The notes beneath the pieces were generated by a model, which was not told where the DNA came from, ran no database searches, and worked only from the letters and a program-made list of their open reading frames with translations. From assembly GCF_022664435.1 (NCBI RefSeq), contig NZ_JAKREU010000001.1:372001-436000 (forward strand): 64,000 bases of DNA. The letters are read 5' to 3'. This DNA comes from Sphingomonas panni. GTDB taxonomy: Bacteria > Pseudomonadota > Alphaproteobacteria > Sphingomonadales > Sphingomonadaceae. Shown here piece by piece: positions 12,090-21,253 of this stretch. The position numbers and the translations under genes were made by a program. How positions within the stretch are numbered: position 1 is the stretch's first letter; every line of letters begins with the position of its first letter.

Positions 12090-13871
12090 ATGACGATGCC
12101 GGACGAACCGTCGGCCGCCGACGACCATGAGGTGATGACGATCCCGCAACCGGCCGCGCAACTCGCGCAGGCCGAGCGGCGGACGCCACGGCAGCGGATC
12201 AAAAGCCATGGCGTGCTGGGCGCAGCGACATTGCTTGCGGCCTGTGATTCGGCGGGCGGCGGTGGCAGCGGAACGGGACTGGTATCGGTCCCCGCCCCTG
12301 CGCCTACCCCGACTCCCACCCCCAGCCCGACGCCGACCACCGCCGTCCTGACCGCGCAAGGCGCCAGCCGGTTCCTGGCCCAAGCAACGATGGGCGCCAA
12401 TCGCAGTTCGATCGACGCGGTGCTGAACACCGGGATCGCCGGCTGGATCGATGCCCAGTTCGCCCGCCCGCGCGACATGAGCCACTGGGACTGGCTGGTG
12501 TCGAAGAACTACAACGACGCGACCAACAGCAACAATCTCAACGGCCAGAACGGCTATGACCCCAGCGTCTGGCGACAGGCGATCGCCGGCGGCGATCCGC
12601 TGCGGCAACGGGTCGCGCTGGCGCTGCTTGACTTCCTGGTGATCGGCATCAACGGCATCAACCTGTCGTGGCGCGCCTTTGCCATGGCGGCGTATAACGA
12701 CCTGTTGCTCGACCACGCATTCGGCAATTATCGCGACCTGCTGGGCGCGATGACCCGCAACGCCGCCATGGGGTCGTTCCTGAGCTTCCTCGGCAGCCGC
12801 AAGGCCAATCCGACGACCGGCCAGATGCCCGACGAGAATTATGCGCGCGAACTGATGCAGCTGTTCACGCTGGGCGTCTATCAGCTGGAACAGGACGGCA
12901 GCGTGCGCATGTCGAACGGCGTGCCGCTGGAAACCTATACCCAGGACGATGTGGCGCAACTGGCGCGGGTATTCACCGGGCTGAACCTGGCGAACAACGA
13001 CAACAGCACACCCGACCGGATGCGACTGCCGCTGGTCATCGCCGCGTCGGCCAACGAAACCGGATCGGCCAGCTTCCTGGGCGGTACGGTATCGGGCGGC
13101 GGGTTCGCGGCGATCGACGGCGCGCTCGACATCCTCTTCCGCCACCCCAATGTCGCGCCGTTCGTGTCGAAGCAGCTGATCCAGCGGATGGTGACCTCCA
13201 ACCCCAGCCGCGCCTATGTCGGCCGGGTCGCCGCCGCCTTCGCCAATAACGGCAGCGGTGTGCGCGGCGACATGAAGGCGGTGATCCGTGCGATCCTGCT
13301 CGACCCCGAAGCGCGCGACGAGGCGGCGGCATTGGCCAGCACGACCGCCGGGCGGCTGCGCGACCCGGTCCAGCGGCTGACCAACTGGGCGCGTGCGTTC
13401 GGCGTGACCTCACCCAGCGACGCATGGGCGATCGGCGATACGAGCAACACGACGCAGCGGCTGGGCCAGTCGATCGGCCGCGCGCCCAGCGTGTTCGGCT
13501 TCCTGCGGCCCGGCTATGCCCCGCCCGGCACGGCGATGGCACAGGCGGGGATGACCGCGCCCGAATTCCTGATCGCCAGCGAACAGACCAACCTGGCCTA
13601 TGTGAACTATATGCAGTCGCTGGTCGGCGGCGGCACCGGCGACGTGAAGGCCGACTATGCGCCGATGATGGCGCTGGCATCGGACAGCCAGAAACTGGTC
13701 GACGAGGTCAACCTGATCCTGGCGGCCGGGCAGTTGCGCAGCGCGACGGTCACCGCGATCCGCGCCGCCGTCGACACCATCCCGCTGACCGCGAACAACG
13801 CCACCCTGAACCGTACGGGGGTGGCGATCCTGCTGACCCTCGCCTCCCCCGACTATCTGGTGCTCCAATGA
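12090..13871 (+). CDS. DUF1800 family protein, putative lipoprotein
   Basis: A 593-residue protein. After about 40 polar residues, a hydrophobic stretch ends in a lipobox-like LLAAC with the cysteine near residue 54, then a Gly/Ser and a PTPTPT linker, so export and lipid anchoring are likely. The rest matches DUF1800: LTAQGASRFLAQATMGA at the beginning, DENYARELMQLFTLGV in the middle, and HPNVAPFVSKQLIQRMV later. The biochemical role of the family is unknown. It overlaps the DUF1501 gene by 4 bases, the pairing found in many bacteria. The true start might be the later ATG at 12135 (MTIPQP). Confidence 0.85.
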   Translation: MTMPDEPSAADDHEVMTIPQPAAQLAQAERRTPRQRIKSHGVLGAATLLAACDSAGGGGSGTGLVSVPAPAPTPTPTPSPTPTTAVLTAQGASRFLAQATMGANRSSIDAVLNTGIAGWIDAQFARPRDMSHWDWLVSKNYNDATNSNNLNGQNGYDPSVWRQAIAGGDPLRQRVALALLDFLVIGINGINLSWRAFAMAAYNDLLLDHAFGNYRDLLGAMTRNAAMGSFLSFLGSRKANPTTGQMPDENYARELMQLFTLGVYQLEQDGSVRMSNGVPLETYTQDDVAQLARVFTGLNLANNDNSTPDRMRLPLVIAASANETGSASFLGGTVSGGGFAAIDGALDILFRHPNVAPFVSKQLIQRMVTSNPSRAYVGRVAAAFANNGSGVRGDMKAVIRAILLDPEARDEAAALASTTAGRLRDPVQRLTNWARAFGVTSPSDAWAIGDTSNTTQRLGQSIGRAPSVFGFLRPGYAPPGTAMAQAGMTAPEFLIASEQTNLAYVNYMQSLVGGGTGDVKADYAPMMALASDSQKLVDEVNLILAAGQLRSATVTAIRAAVDTIPLTANNATLNRTGVAILLTLASPDYLVLQ

Positions 13872-15256
13872 ACGCTCCGACGATCCTTCGCGACGCTTCC
13901 CGCCGGGCGTTCCTGCAACGCTCCGCTGCGCTGGGGATGGCCGGCGTGGCCGCCCCCTTCGTCAACACGCTGGGGGCGATCGGCGAAGCGGCGGCGGCGA
14001 CCGCCACCGATTACAAGGCGTTGGTGTGCCTGTTCCTGCATGGCGGCAACGACCATTACAATACGCTGGTCCCCTATGATCCGACGTCGCACGGCCTCTA
14101 CGCCACGGCGCGGGGCGGCCTGGCGCTCGGTCGCGACGCGTTGCAGGCGACCGCGCTGACCGGCACCGACCTGGGCGGGCGGGCCTATGCGCTGGCCCCG
14201 GCGATGGAACCGCTCCTGCCGCTGTTCGATGCCGGGCGGATGGCGGTCGCGCTGAACGTCGGCACGCTGATCCAGCCGACGACACGCGCGCAATATTTCA
14301 ACAAGTCGGTGCGCCTGCCGCCGAAGCTGTTCAGCCATAACGACCAGCAGAGCTTCTTCCAGGCATCCAGCCCCGAAGGCGCGGTATCGGGCTGGGGCGG
14401 GCGGATCGGCGACCTGTACCAGTCGGGCAATGGCAGTTCGGCGCTGACCTGCATCAACGCCACCGGCAACGCCGTCTTCCTGACCGGGCGACAGGCGATC
14501 CAGTATAATGTCGGCACGGGTGGGCCGGTCTCGCTGCTGCGCGGGGCGACCTCGCTCTACGGATCGAGCGTCGCGGCGGCGACGCTGCGCCAGATGATGA
14601 CCGAGACCAACCCGCATATGTTCGCGACCGAATATGCGCGGGTGAACAAGCGGGCGATGGATACCCAGGCACAGCTCGCCAACCTGCTCGCCGGCGTACC
14701 CGATTCGCAGTTCGGCCTGTTCCCCAGCGGCAATTCGCTGGCCGATCAGCTCCGCATGGTCGCGCGGATGATCGCGATCTCGGGCGATCTGGGTACCAGG
14801 CGGCAGGTGTTCTTCGTGTCGCTCGGCGGGTTCGACCTGCACGACAATCTCGCCTCGACCCAGCCGGTACTGCTCGGCCGCCTCGCCGCCGCGATGCGCG
14901 CGTTCCACGACACGACCGCCGCGCTGGGCGTCGCGGACAAGGTGACGACCTTCACCGGATCGGATTTCGGGCGGACGCTGGCGTCGAACGGCAATGGCGT
15001 CGACCATGGCTGGGGATCGATGCACTTCGTCATGGGCGGCGCGGTGAAGGGCAAGCGCATCTATGGCACCCCGCCCGCGATCGGCCACAACACCAATGAC
15101 GATGTGGGACAGGGCCGGCTGATCCCGACCATGTCGGTCGATCAGTACGCGTCGACGCTGGCGCGCTGGTTCGGGGTGTCGGACGGCGACCTGACCACCG
15201 TGCTGCCCAATATCGGCAATTACGACAGATCCAGCTGGTCGCAGGGCTTCGTCTGA
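13868..15256 (+). CDS. DUF1501 family protein with Tat signal
   Basis: A 462-residue protein beginning with a twin-arginine signal (SRRAFLQ at about residues 11-17, then a short hydrophobic stretch ending in Ala residues), so it should be exported folded. LFLHGGNDHYNTLVPYD and the later FGRTLASNG..DHGWGSMHFVMGG are hallmarks of DUF1501, a family related to the alkaline phosphatase/sulfatase fold. The ATG overlaps the stop of the DUF1800 gene, implying coupled translation and a joint function. Substrate unknown. Sixty bases separate it from ctaB. Confidence 0.87.
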   Translation: MNAPTILRDASRRAFLQRSAALGMAGVAAPFVNTLGAIGEAAAATATDYKALVCLFLHGGNDHYNTLVPYDPTSHGLYATARGGLALGRDALQATALTGTDLGGRAYALAPAMEPLLPLFDAGRMAVALNVGTLIQPTTRAQYFNKSVRLPPKLFSHNDQQSFFQASSPEGAVSGWGGRIGDLYQSGNGSSALTCINATGNAVFLTGRQAIQYNVGTGGPVSLLRGATSLYGSSVAAATLRQMMTETNPHMFATEYARVNKRAMDTQAQLANLLAGVPDSQFGLFPSGNSLADQLRMVARMIAISGDLGTRRQVFFVSLGGFDLHDNLASTQPVLLGRLAAAMRAFHDTTAALGVADKVTTFTGSDFGRTLASNGNGVDHGWGSMHFVMGGAVKGKRIYGTPPAIGHNTNDDVGQGRLIPTMSVDQYASTLARWFGVSDGDLTTVLPNIGNYDRSSWSQGFV

Positions 15257-15316
15257 GCGGGTCGGCAGCCCGTCGCCGCACTTTCCCCAGCCGCCGCAGT
15301 CCGATATAGGACGGCG

Positions 15317-16216
15317 ATGACCGCCCAGACGATCACCCTGCCCGCCGACTGGCGCGACTTCCTGGCGCTGACCAAGCCGCGCGTGATGACGCTGGTCGTC
15401 TTTACCGGGCTGTGCGGGATGCTGGCGGCGCCGGTGCCGATCCACCCGGTGCTGGGCTTTACCGCCGTGCTGTGCATCGCGCTGGGCGCGGGCGCGGCGG
15501 GCGCGCTGAACCAGTGGTATGAGGCCGATCTCGACGCGAAGATGAAGCGGACGCAGGGCCGCCCGCTGCCCGCCGGACGGATGGACCGTGAATCGGCGCT
15601 GCATTTCGGTGTGGGCCTCGCCATCTTCTCGGTCGTGTTGATGGGTCTGGCGGTGAACGTGCCGGCTGCGATCATCCTGACCGTCTCCATCCTGTTCTAC
15701 GTGCTGGTCTATACCGTGTGGCTGAAGCGCCGTACGCCGCAGAATATCGTGATCGGCGGCGCAGCAGGCGCGTTTCCGCCGCTGATCGGCTGGGCGGCGG
15801 CGACCGGCGACGTCGCGCTGCTGCCGTTCCTGCTGTTCAGCCTCGTCTTCCTGTGGACGCCGCCGCATTTCTGGGCGTTGGCGCTGTTCGTGAAGACCGA
15901 TTACGCCAATGCCGGCGTGCCGATGCTGCCGGTGGTGGCGGGTGAGCGGGTAACGCGGACGCAGATCGGCCTCTACACCATTCCGATGGCGGCAGTCGCG
16001 GTGGCACCATGGCCGCTGGGGTTGACCGGTCCGATCTATGGCATCGCCGCCTGCCTGCTGACCGCGACCTTCGGCGTGCTGGCGGTGCAGGTCGCGACGC
16101 GCACGACCGGCGCGGATGACAAGATGAAGCCCGAAAAGCGCCTCTTCGCCTTTTCGATCCTGTATCTCTTTGCGATGTTCGGCGCGCTGGTCGCCGACCG
16201 GTGGGTGGCGGCATGA
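15317..16216 (+). CDS. ctaB: Protoheme IX farnesyltransferase (heme O synthase)
   Basis: A 299-residue UbiA-family prenyltransferase that attaches farnesyl to heme B for the aa3 oxidase. Nine or so membrane helices are visible. The first Asp motif is [21 protein letters not shown] and the second is the region [37 protein letters not shown] at the start is typical. Its stop overlaps the ATG of the small membrane-protein gene. Confidence 0.96.
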   Translation: MTAQTITLPADWRDFLALTKPRVMTLVVFTGLCGMLAAPVPIHPVLGFTAVLCIALGAGAAGALNQWYEADLDAKMKRTQGRPLPAGRMDRESALHFGVGLAIFSVVLMGLAVNVPAAIILTVSILFYVLVYTVWLKRRTPQNIVIGGAAGAFPPLIGWAAATGDVALLPFLLFSLVFLWTPPHFWALALFVKTDYANAGVPMLPVVAGERVTRTQIGLYTIPMAAVAVAPWPLGLTGPIYGIAACLLTATFGVLAVQVATRTTGADDKMKPEKRLFAFSILYLFAMFGALVADRWVAA

Positions 16217-16347
16217 GCGAACACGACGACCGCATCCGCGCCCGACAGCGCGAGCGCGCACGGGTGATGGCGTGGCTGCTGGGCGCGTTCGTCCTGCTGA
16301 TGTTCGCGATCACGATCGTCAAGATCCGGGCCGGGATGGGCGCATGA
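16213..16347 (+). CDS. Small single-pass membrane protein of the cta operon (CoxF-like)
   Basis: A 44-residue ORF ([20 protein letters not shown], then one hydrophobic helix at about residues 20-36). It overlaps the ctaB stop by 4 bases and the ctaG start by 4 bases, the strongest evidence that it is translated. A charged N-terminus with one helix in this position is found in other alphaproteobacterial cox operons, where the gene is often unannotated or called coxF. It probably assists oxidase assembly; no function can be read from the sequence itself. Confidence 0.75.
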   Translation: MSEHDDRIRARQRERARVMAWLLGAFVLLMFAITIVKIRAGMGA

Positions 16348-16877
16348 CCCGCAATCTGCGCACCGCGCTGTTTTCCGCCGCGGCAGTGGTCGGCATGACG
16401 GGCGTGGGCTTTGCCAGCGTGCCGCTGTACCGCATGTTCTGCCAGGTGACCGGCTTCAACGGCACGACGCAGCGGGGACAGGACGCCCCCGGCGGCATCG
16501 GCGACAAGGTGGTGGTGCGGTTCGACACCAACACCAACCCGGCGCTGGGATGGGAATTCAAGCCCGAACGCGCGTCCGAAACCGTCGACATCGGCGCGCG
16601 CGACATGGCGTTCTTCACCGCGAAGAACGTGTCGGGCCGCCCGGTCACCGGCACCGCTACCTTCAACGTGACGCCATCGCAGGCCGGCAAATATTTTACG
16701 AAAATCCAGTGCTTCTGCTTCACCGAACAGACGCTGCAGCCGGGCGAAAAGGTGCGGATGCCCGTTATCTTCTTCGTCGATCCGAAGATCCATGACGACC
16801 CCGATGCGAAGGACATTCGCGCGATCACGCTGTCCTATACATTTTACCCGGTGGATTCGGCCGCGACGAAGAGCTAG
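16344..16877 (+). CDS. ctaG: Cytochrome c oxidase assembly protein (Cox11 family, Cu-B insertion)
   Basis: A 177-residue Cox11-type copper chaperone. One membrane helix is at about residues 8-26, followed by a periplasmic Ig-like domain. The copper-binding CFCF motif has C123 and C125, and the conserved VPLYRMFCQVTGF lies just after the helix, adding a third cysteine (C33). It delivers copper to Cu-B of CtaD. It overlaps the small upstream gene and is followed 50 bases later by ctaE. Confidence 0.95.
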   Translation: MTRNLRTALFSAAAVVGMTGVGFASVPLYRMFCQVTGFNGTTQRGQDAPGGIGDKVVVRFDTNTNPALGWEFKPERASETVDIGARDMAFFTAKNVSGRPVTGTATFNVTPSQAGKYFTKIQCFCFTEQTLQPGEKVRMPVIFFVDPKIHDDPDAKDIRAITLSYTFYPVDSAATKS

Positions 16878-16927
16878 GATCGCGCGGAATTACGTGCCAG
16901 CATAGGCGCGACGCATAATAGGGACGG

Positions 16928-17845
16928 ATGATGGCAGGCGCGAAGAACCACGATTTTCACATCCTTCCCCCCAGCATCTGGCCGCTGGCGAGTTCGATGG
17001 CCGCGCTGATGCTGGCGGCGGGCGGCGTGATGTGGATGAACGAGGCGGCGCTGGGCGGCCTCGTATTCGGCGCGGGGTTGATCGCGACGCTGGCCTGCAT
17101 GGGCTTCTGGTGGGCGGACGTCATCCGCGAGGCGAAGGCGGGCGACCATACGCCGGTCGTGCAGTTGCACCTGCGCTACGGTATGATCCTGTTCATCGCG
17201 TCCGAGGTCATGTTCTTCGTCGGCTGGTTCTGGTCGTGGTTCGATTTCTCGCTGTTCCCCGCAGCCGTGCAGTGGAGCCATGACGGCGGCACCTCGCTGA
17301 TCGAGGCGGGCGATACCGCCGTGACCGCGCAATGGCCGCCGGCGGGCCTCGAAGTGCTGAACGCCTTCGAACTGCCGCTGCTCAACACCTTCATCCTGCT
17401 GCTGTCGGGCACGACGGTCACCTGGGCGCACCATGCGCTGATCCACAACCAGCGTGGCGGCAAGCTGAAGGGGCTGTGGGGCGCGATCGGCGTGGGCGAG
17501 GATGACGGCGTCAAGAAGGGGCTGTGGCTCACCGTCCTGCTGGGCGCGCTGTTCTCGTGCATCCAGGCCTATGAGTACATGCACGCGCCGATGCCGTTCA
17601 AGGGGCTGAACTATGGCGCGGCCTTCTACATGGCGACCGGGTTCCACGGCTTCCACGTGCTGGTCGGCACCATCTTCCTCGCCGTCAACCTGATCCGCGC
17701 GTACAAGGGCGACTTTACGCCGAAGCAGCATTTCGGCTTCGAAGCGGCTGCATGGTACTGGCATTTCGTCGACGTGGTGTGGCTGTTCCTGTTTGTCGTC
17801 ATCTATGTGTGGGGCGGCTGGGGCGCGCCGATCCATGGTGGCTGA
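16928..17845 (+). CDS. ctaE: Cytochrome c oxidase subunit III
   Basis: A 305-residue membrane protein with about seven helices. The family pattern is clear: HDFHILPPSIWPL at the start, SEVMFFVGWFWSWF in the middle, and the C-terminal GFHGFHVLVGTIFL..WHFVDVVWLFLF. It stabilises subunit I and its proton uptake. The ATG is the first of two adjacent ones. The stop overlaps the next gene's ATG (TGATG). Confidence 0.96.
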   Translation: MMAGAKNHDFHILPPSIWPLASSMAALMLAAGGVMWMNEAALGGLVFGAGLIATLACMGFWWADVIREAKAGDHTPVVQLHLRYGMILFIASEVMFFVGWFWSWFDFSLFPAAVQWSHDGGTSLIEAGDTAVTAQWPPAGLEVLNAFELPLLNTFILLLSGTTVTWAHHALIHNQRGGKLKGLWGAIGVGEDDGVKKGLWLTVLLGALFSCIQAYEYMHAPMPFKGLNYGAAFYMATGFHGFHVLVGTIFLAVNLIRAYKGDFTPKQHFGFEAAAWYWHFVDVVWLFLFVVIYVWGGWGAPIHGG

Positions 17846-18228
17846 TGCCTGAGGAACCGGGCGCGGGCGGCCCCGCGCCCTTCGATTGCGGCGTGCGCGG
17901 CCTGTGTCCGCGGTGCGGGGCCACGACCTTGTTTCGTGGCCCCGTTGCCTTTGCCGACCGGTGCAGCGCGTGCGCGCTCGATTTCTCCGCCTTCAATGTC
18001 GGCGACGGGCCGGCAGCGTTCCTGACCCTGATCCTCGGCGGGATCGTCACCATCCTCGCCATCTGGCTCGACCTGAAGCTCGGGCCGCCATGGTGGGTCC
18101 ATGCATTGCTCTGGATACCGCTCACCATCGGCGGGGTGGTCGGATCGCTGCGCGTGGCCAAGGGCATGTTGCTGGCGCTCGAATATCGCAATGCCGCGCG
18201 CGAAGGGAAGATCGATCCCCGGCCATGA
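17845..18228 (+). CDS. DUF983 family membrane protein with zinc ribbon
   Basis: A 127-residue protein. Two CxxC pairs (GLCPRCGATTLF and RCSACALDF) make a small zinc ribbon at about residues 20-45. Two membrane helices follow. DUF983 genes regularly sit beside ctaE and SURF1 in alphaproteobacteria, which points to a role in oxidase maturation, although no reaction is known. It overlaps its neighbours at both ends. Confidence 0.88.
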   Translation: MPEEPGAGGPAPFDCGVRGLCPRCGATTLFRGPVAFADRCSACALDFSAFNVGDGPAAFLTLILGGIVTILAIWLDLKLGPPWWVHALLWIPLTIGGVVGSLRVAKGMLLALEYRNAAREGKIDPRP

Positions 18229-18833
18229 AGCGCGTGCCGATTCTCCCCACGCTGATCGTCGTGCTCGCCGTCGCCGCGATGGTGGCGCTGGGTTTCTGGC
18301 AGTTGCAGCGTCGCACCGAAAAGGCCGCGCTGATCGCGCACGCCGTCGCCAATCTCGACCGCGCGCCGCAGCCGCTGCCCGCGCGGATCACCGACGACCT
18401 GTTGTTCGCCCGGGTCACCGCCAGCTGTGCGCGGGTCGAGGACTGGACGATGGGTGCCGGACGCACCGCCACCGGCACGTCGGGCTATCGCCACATCGCC
18501 GCCTGCGTCTCGCCCACCGGCCAACGCTTCCGCGTGGACAAGGGCGTTGCCGCCGACCCGAAGCTTCGCCCGGTCTGGGCCGGCGGCGCGGTGGCGGGCA
18601 CGCTCAGCCATGCGCCGGGCGGGCCGACGCTGCTCGACCGGATCACCGGCCATGCCGCGCCGCCGGCACCGATGATCGTGTCGGACACCCCCGCGTCCGG
18701 CCTGTCGCCCAGCCAGCGGCCCGACCCGGCCAGCCTGCCCGACAACCACCTGGGCTATGCGCTCCAATGGTTCGGCTTCGCCTTGGCCGCGGCCATCATA
18801 TACTTGCTGGCACTTCGTCGCCGCAGCCGCTAA
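18225..18833 (+). CDS. SURF1 family oxidase assembly protein
   Basis: A 202-residue protein with one membrane helix at each end (about residues 7-25 and 180-197) and a periplasmic loop. LGFWQLQRRTEKAALI after the first helix and NNHLGYALQWFGFA-type residues (here DNHLGYALQWFGFALA) at the last helix are SURF1 signatures. SURF1 proteins help place heme a in subunit I. It is shorter than mitochondrial SURF1 but normal for bacteria. Its ATG overlaps the DUF983 stop and thrC begins 11 bases later. Confidence 0.9.
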   Translation: MKRVPILPTLIVVLAVAAMVALGFWQLQRRTEKAALIAHAVANLDRAPQPLPARITDDLLFARVTASCARVEDWTMGAGRTATGTSGYRHIAACVSPTGQRFRVDKGVAADPKLRPVWAGGAVAGTLSHAPGGPTLLDRITGHAAPPAPMIVSDTPASGLSPSQRPDPASLPDNHLGYALQWFGFALAAAIIYLLALRRRSR

Positions 18834-18843
18834 CCGCACCCCC

Positions 18844-20238
18844 ATGCGGTATGTCAGCACCAGGGGCGATGCGCCCGAACTCGACTTCGCCGGCGCGACG
18901 CTGGCCGGATTGGCGCGCGATGGCGGGCTGTATGTCCCGACGCAGTGGCCGACGCTGACCCGCGACGAGATCGCCGGGCTGGCGGGCCTGAGCTATGCCG
19001 AAACGGCGGTGCGCGTGATGCTGCCCTTCGTCGGCGACTCGCTGAGCGAAGCCGAACTGCGCTCGCTGTGCGAAACCGCCTATGGCCGGTTCAGCCACGT
19101 GGGCGTCACCCCGCTGGTCCAGCTGGACCATGACCAATGGCTGCTGGAGCTGTTCCACGGCCCGACGCTGGCGTTCAAGGACGTCGCGCTGCAGCTGCTG
19201 GGGCTGTTGTTCGAGAGGTTCCTGACCGGCACTTCCCAGCGGCTGACCATCGTCGGCGCGACCAGCGGCGACACTGGCTCTGCGGCGATCGACGCGGTGG
19301 CGGGGCGCGAAAATATCGACATCTTCATGCTGCATCCGGCGGGCCGCGTGTCCGACGTACAGCGGCGGCAGATGACGACCGTGCTGGCCCCCAACGTCCA
19401 CAATATCGCGATCGAAGGCGATTTCGACACCGCGCAGGCGCTGGTCAAGGCGATGTTCAACGACCCCGGTTTCTCGGGTCGGTTCCGGCTGTCGGCGGTC
19501 AATTCGATCAACTGGGCGCGGTTGATGGCGCAGGTGGTCTATTATTTCTACGCCGCCGTGCGGCTGGGCGGACCGGACAAGGCGATCGCCTTTTCGGTGC
19601 CGACCGGCAATTTTGGCGATGTGTTCGCCGGCTATGTCGCGGCGCAGATGGGGCTGCCGATCGCGAAGCTGATCGTCGCGACCAACGTCAACGACATCCT
19701 CCACCGCGCGCTGTCGAACGGTGATTATTCGAGCGCGACGGTGACGCCGACCGCGACGCCGTCGATGGATATCCAGGTCAGCTCGAACTTCGAACGCCTG
19801 CTGCATGATCTGGGCGGGCGCGACGGGCTGGCTCTGGGCGATCAGATGCGCGGGTTCGAGGGCACGCGGGCGATGCGGCTGACCAATGCGCAGCAACAGG
19901 GCGCGGCGGCCTTGTTCGAAAGCGCGCGGGTCGATGCCGACCGCATGGCGCAGGCGATGCGCTGGGCGTGCGACAACGCCGCCCAGACGATCGACCCGCA
20001 TACCGCCATTGCCCTTGCCGCCGCGCTCGACAGCGGGATCGACGCGCCGATGGTGACGCTGGCGACGGCGCACCCGGCCAAGTTCCCCGACGCGGTCGAA
20101 CGCGCCATCGGCACCCGCGCCACGCTCCCGCCGCGCGTCGGCGACCTGTTCGAGCGCGAGGAACGCTATGTCACCCTGCCCGCCACCTTCGATGCGGTGA
20201 CGGCCTGGATCGCCGAACGGGCGACGCCGCGCGCATAA
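18844..20238 (+). CDS. threonine synthase thrC: Threonine synthase
   Basis: A 464-residue PLP enzyme converting O-phosphohomoserine to threonine. The start RYVSTRGDAPELDF and the lysine motif ELFHGPTLAFKDVALQ (Schiff-base K near residue 112) are diagnostic, as is GATSGDTGSAAIDA (phosphate-binding loop). The length fits the longer, class II type. The ATG at 18844 lies 11 bases after SURF1, so it is read from the oxidase operon, a common arrangement in alphaproteobacteria. The stop TAA overlaps the next ATG (TAATG). Confidence 0.96.
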   Translation: MRYVSTRGDAPELDFAGATLAGLARDGGLYVPTQWPTLTRDEIAGLAGLSYAETAVRVMLPFVGDSLSEAELRSLCETAYGRFSHVGVTPLVQLDHDQWLLELFHGPTLAFKDVALQLLGLLFERFLTGTSQRLTIVGATSGDTGSAAIDAVAGRENIDIFMLHPAGRVSDVQRRQMTTVLAPNVHNIAIEGDFDTAQALVKAMFNDPGFSGRFRLSAVNSINWARLMAQVVYYFYAAVRLGGPDKAIAFSVPTGNFGDVFAGYVAAQMGLPIAKLIVATNVNDILHRALSNGDYSSATVTPTATPSMDIQVSSNFERLLHDLGGRDGLALGDQMRGFEGTRAMRLTNAQQQGAAALFESARVDADRMAQAMRWACDNAAQTIDPHTAIALAAALDSGIDAPMVTLATAHPAKFPDAVERAIGTRATLPPRVGDLFEREERYVTLPATFDAVTAWIAERATPRA

Positions 20239-21107
20239 TGGACCCGATCGCACTTATCGGCGAGCCATGGAGCGATTACGGGCTGATCGACTGCGGCCAT
20301 GGTCGCAAGCTGGAGCGCTACGGTCCCTATCGCTTCATCCGGCCGGAGCCGCAGGCGATGTGGGCGCCGACGCTGGCCGACTGGGACGCGCATGGCGAGT
20401 TCGTGCCGGGGTCGGACGAGGATGGCGGCGGGCGCTGGCAGTTCTTCAAACAGCCGCCGCGCGACTGGCCGCTGACGTGGCGCGAGGTGCGGTTTTCGGC
20501 GAGCAACACGCCGTTCCGGCATCTGGGCTTCTTTCCCGACATGGCCCCGGTGTGGGACTGGATGCGGGGGCGGATCGACGGGGCGGGCGACCCCGAATGC
20601 CTGAACCTGTTCGGCTATACCGGCGTCGGTTCGCTGGCGCTGGCGGCGGCGGGGGCGCGAGTCGTCCATGTCGATGCGTCGAAAAAGTCGGTCGAACAGG
20701 CCCGCGGCAATGCCGCCCTGTCCGACATGACCGACAAGCCGGTGCGCTGGCTGGTCGAGGATGCCGCCAAGTTCGTCGCGCGCGAGGTGCGGCGCGGGCG
20801 GCGCTATGACGGTATCATCCTCGATCCACCGAAATGGGGGCGCGGCCCCAATGGAGAGGTGTGGAAGCTGGAGGAGCATCTCCCCGGCCTGATCGCCGAT
20901 TGCCGGCAGTTGCTCGACGCGAACTCGCGCTTCCTGTTCCTGACGGTCTATGCCGTGCGCATGTCGGCGCTGGCGATCGGGGAATTGCTGCGCCAGTCGC
21001 TGGGCGACCTGGGCGGTACGGTCGAGTGCGGCGAACTGGGCGTGCGCGAGGAAACGCGCGGGCTGACGCTGCCGACGGCGATTTTCGCGCGGTGGCGTAA
21101 CACCTGA
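20238..21107 (+). CDS. Class I SAM-dependent methyltransferase (RlmI/RlmL-like)
   Basis: A 289-residue protein. NLFGYTGVGSLALAAAGA is the SAM-binding motif I, VHVDASKKSVEQARGNA motif II, and LDPPKWGRGPNGEVW resembles the catalytic motif IV of rRNA methyltransferases such as RlmI and the RlmK half of RlmKL. No PUA or THUMP domain is seen. The target is probably a nucleic-acid base but is not proven. The final TGA lies inside the repeat element at 21104. Confidence 0.8.
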   Translation: MDPIALIGEPWSDYGLIDCGHGRKLERYGPYRFIRPEPQAMWAPTLADWDAHGEFVPGSDEDGGGRWQFFKQPPRDWPLTWREVRFSASNTPFRHLGFFPDMAPVWDWMRGRIDGAGDPECLNLFGYTGVGSLALAAAGARVVHVDASKKSVEQARGNAALSDMTDKPVRWLVEDAAKFVAREVRRGRRYDGIILDPPKWGRGPNGEVWKLEEHLPGLIADCRQLLDANSRFLFLTVYAVRMSALAIGELLRQSLGDLGGTVECGELGVREETRGLTLPTAIFARWRNT

Positions 21108-21253
21108 AGCTCCTCCCCGAAACGGGGAGGGGGACCATCCGCAGGATGGTGGAGGGGGCTGTCCACATGCGGCACGGTTGCGTTGCGAGGCGAATCCCCT
21201 CCACCATCGCCTTCGGCGACGGTCCCCCTCCCCGTGCCGGGGAGGAGCTTCAG
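21104..21253. repeat. Sphingomonad-type paired inverted repeat, family B
   Basis: Two outward arms starting CTGAAGCTCCTCCCC are mirror images around a 35-base centre. Each arm carries two nested hairpins (CCATCC GCAGG ATGG and ACCATCGCCTTCGGCGACGGT). The element lies between convergent genes and its outermost bases supply the stop codons of both (TGA at 21105 on + and at 21252 on -). Confidence 0.85.

Noticed and set aside
13853..16261. An 802-codon open frame on the minus strand
   Set aside because: Antisense of DUF1501 and ctaB, both of which carry family motifs.
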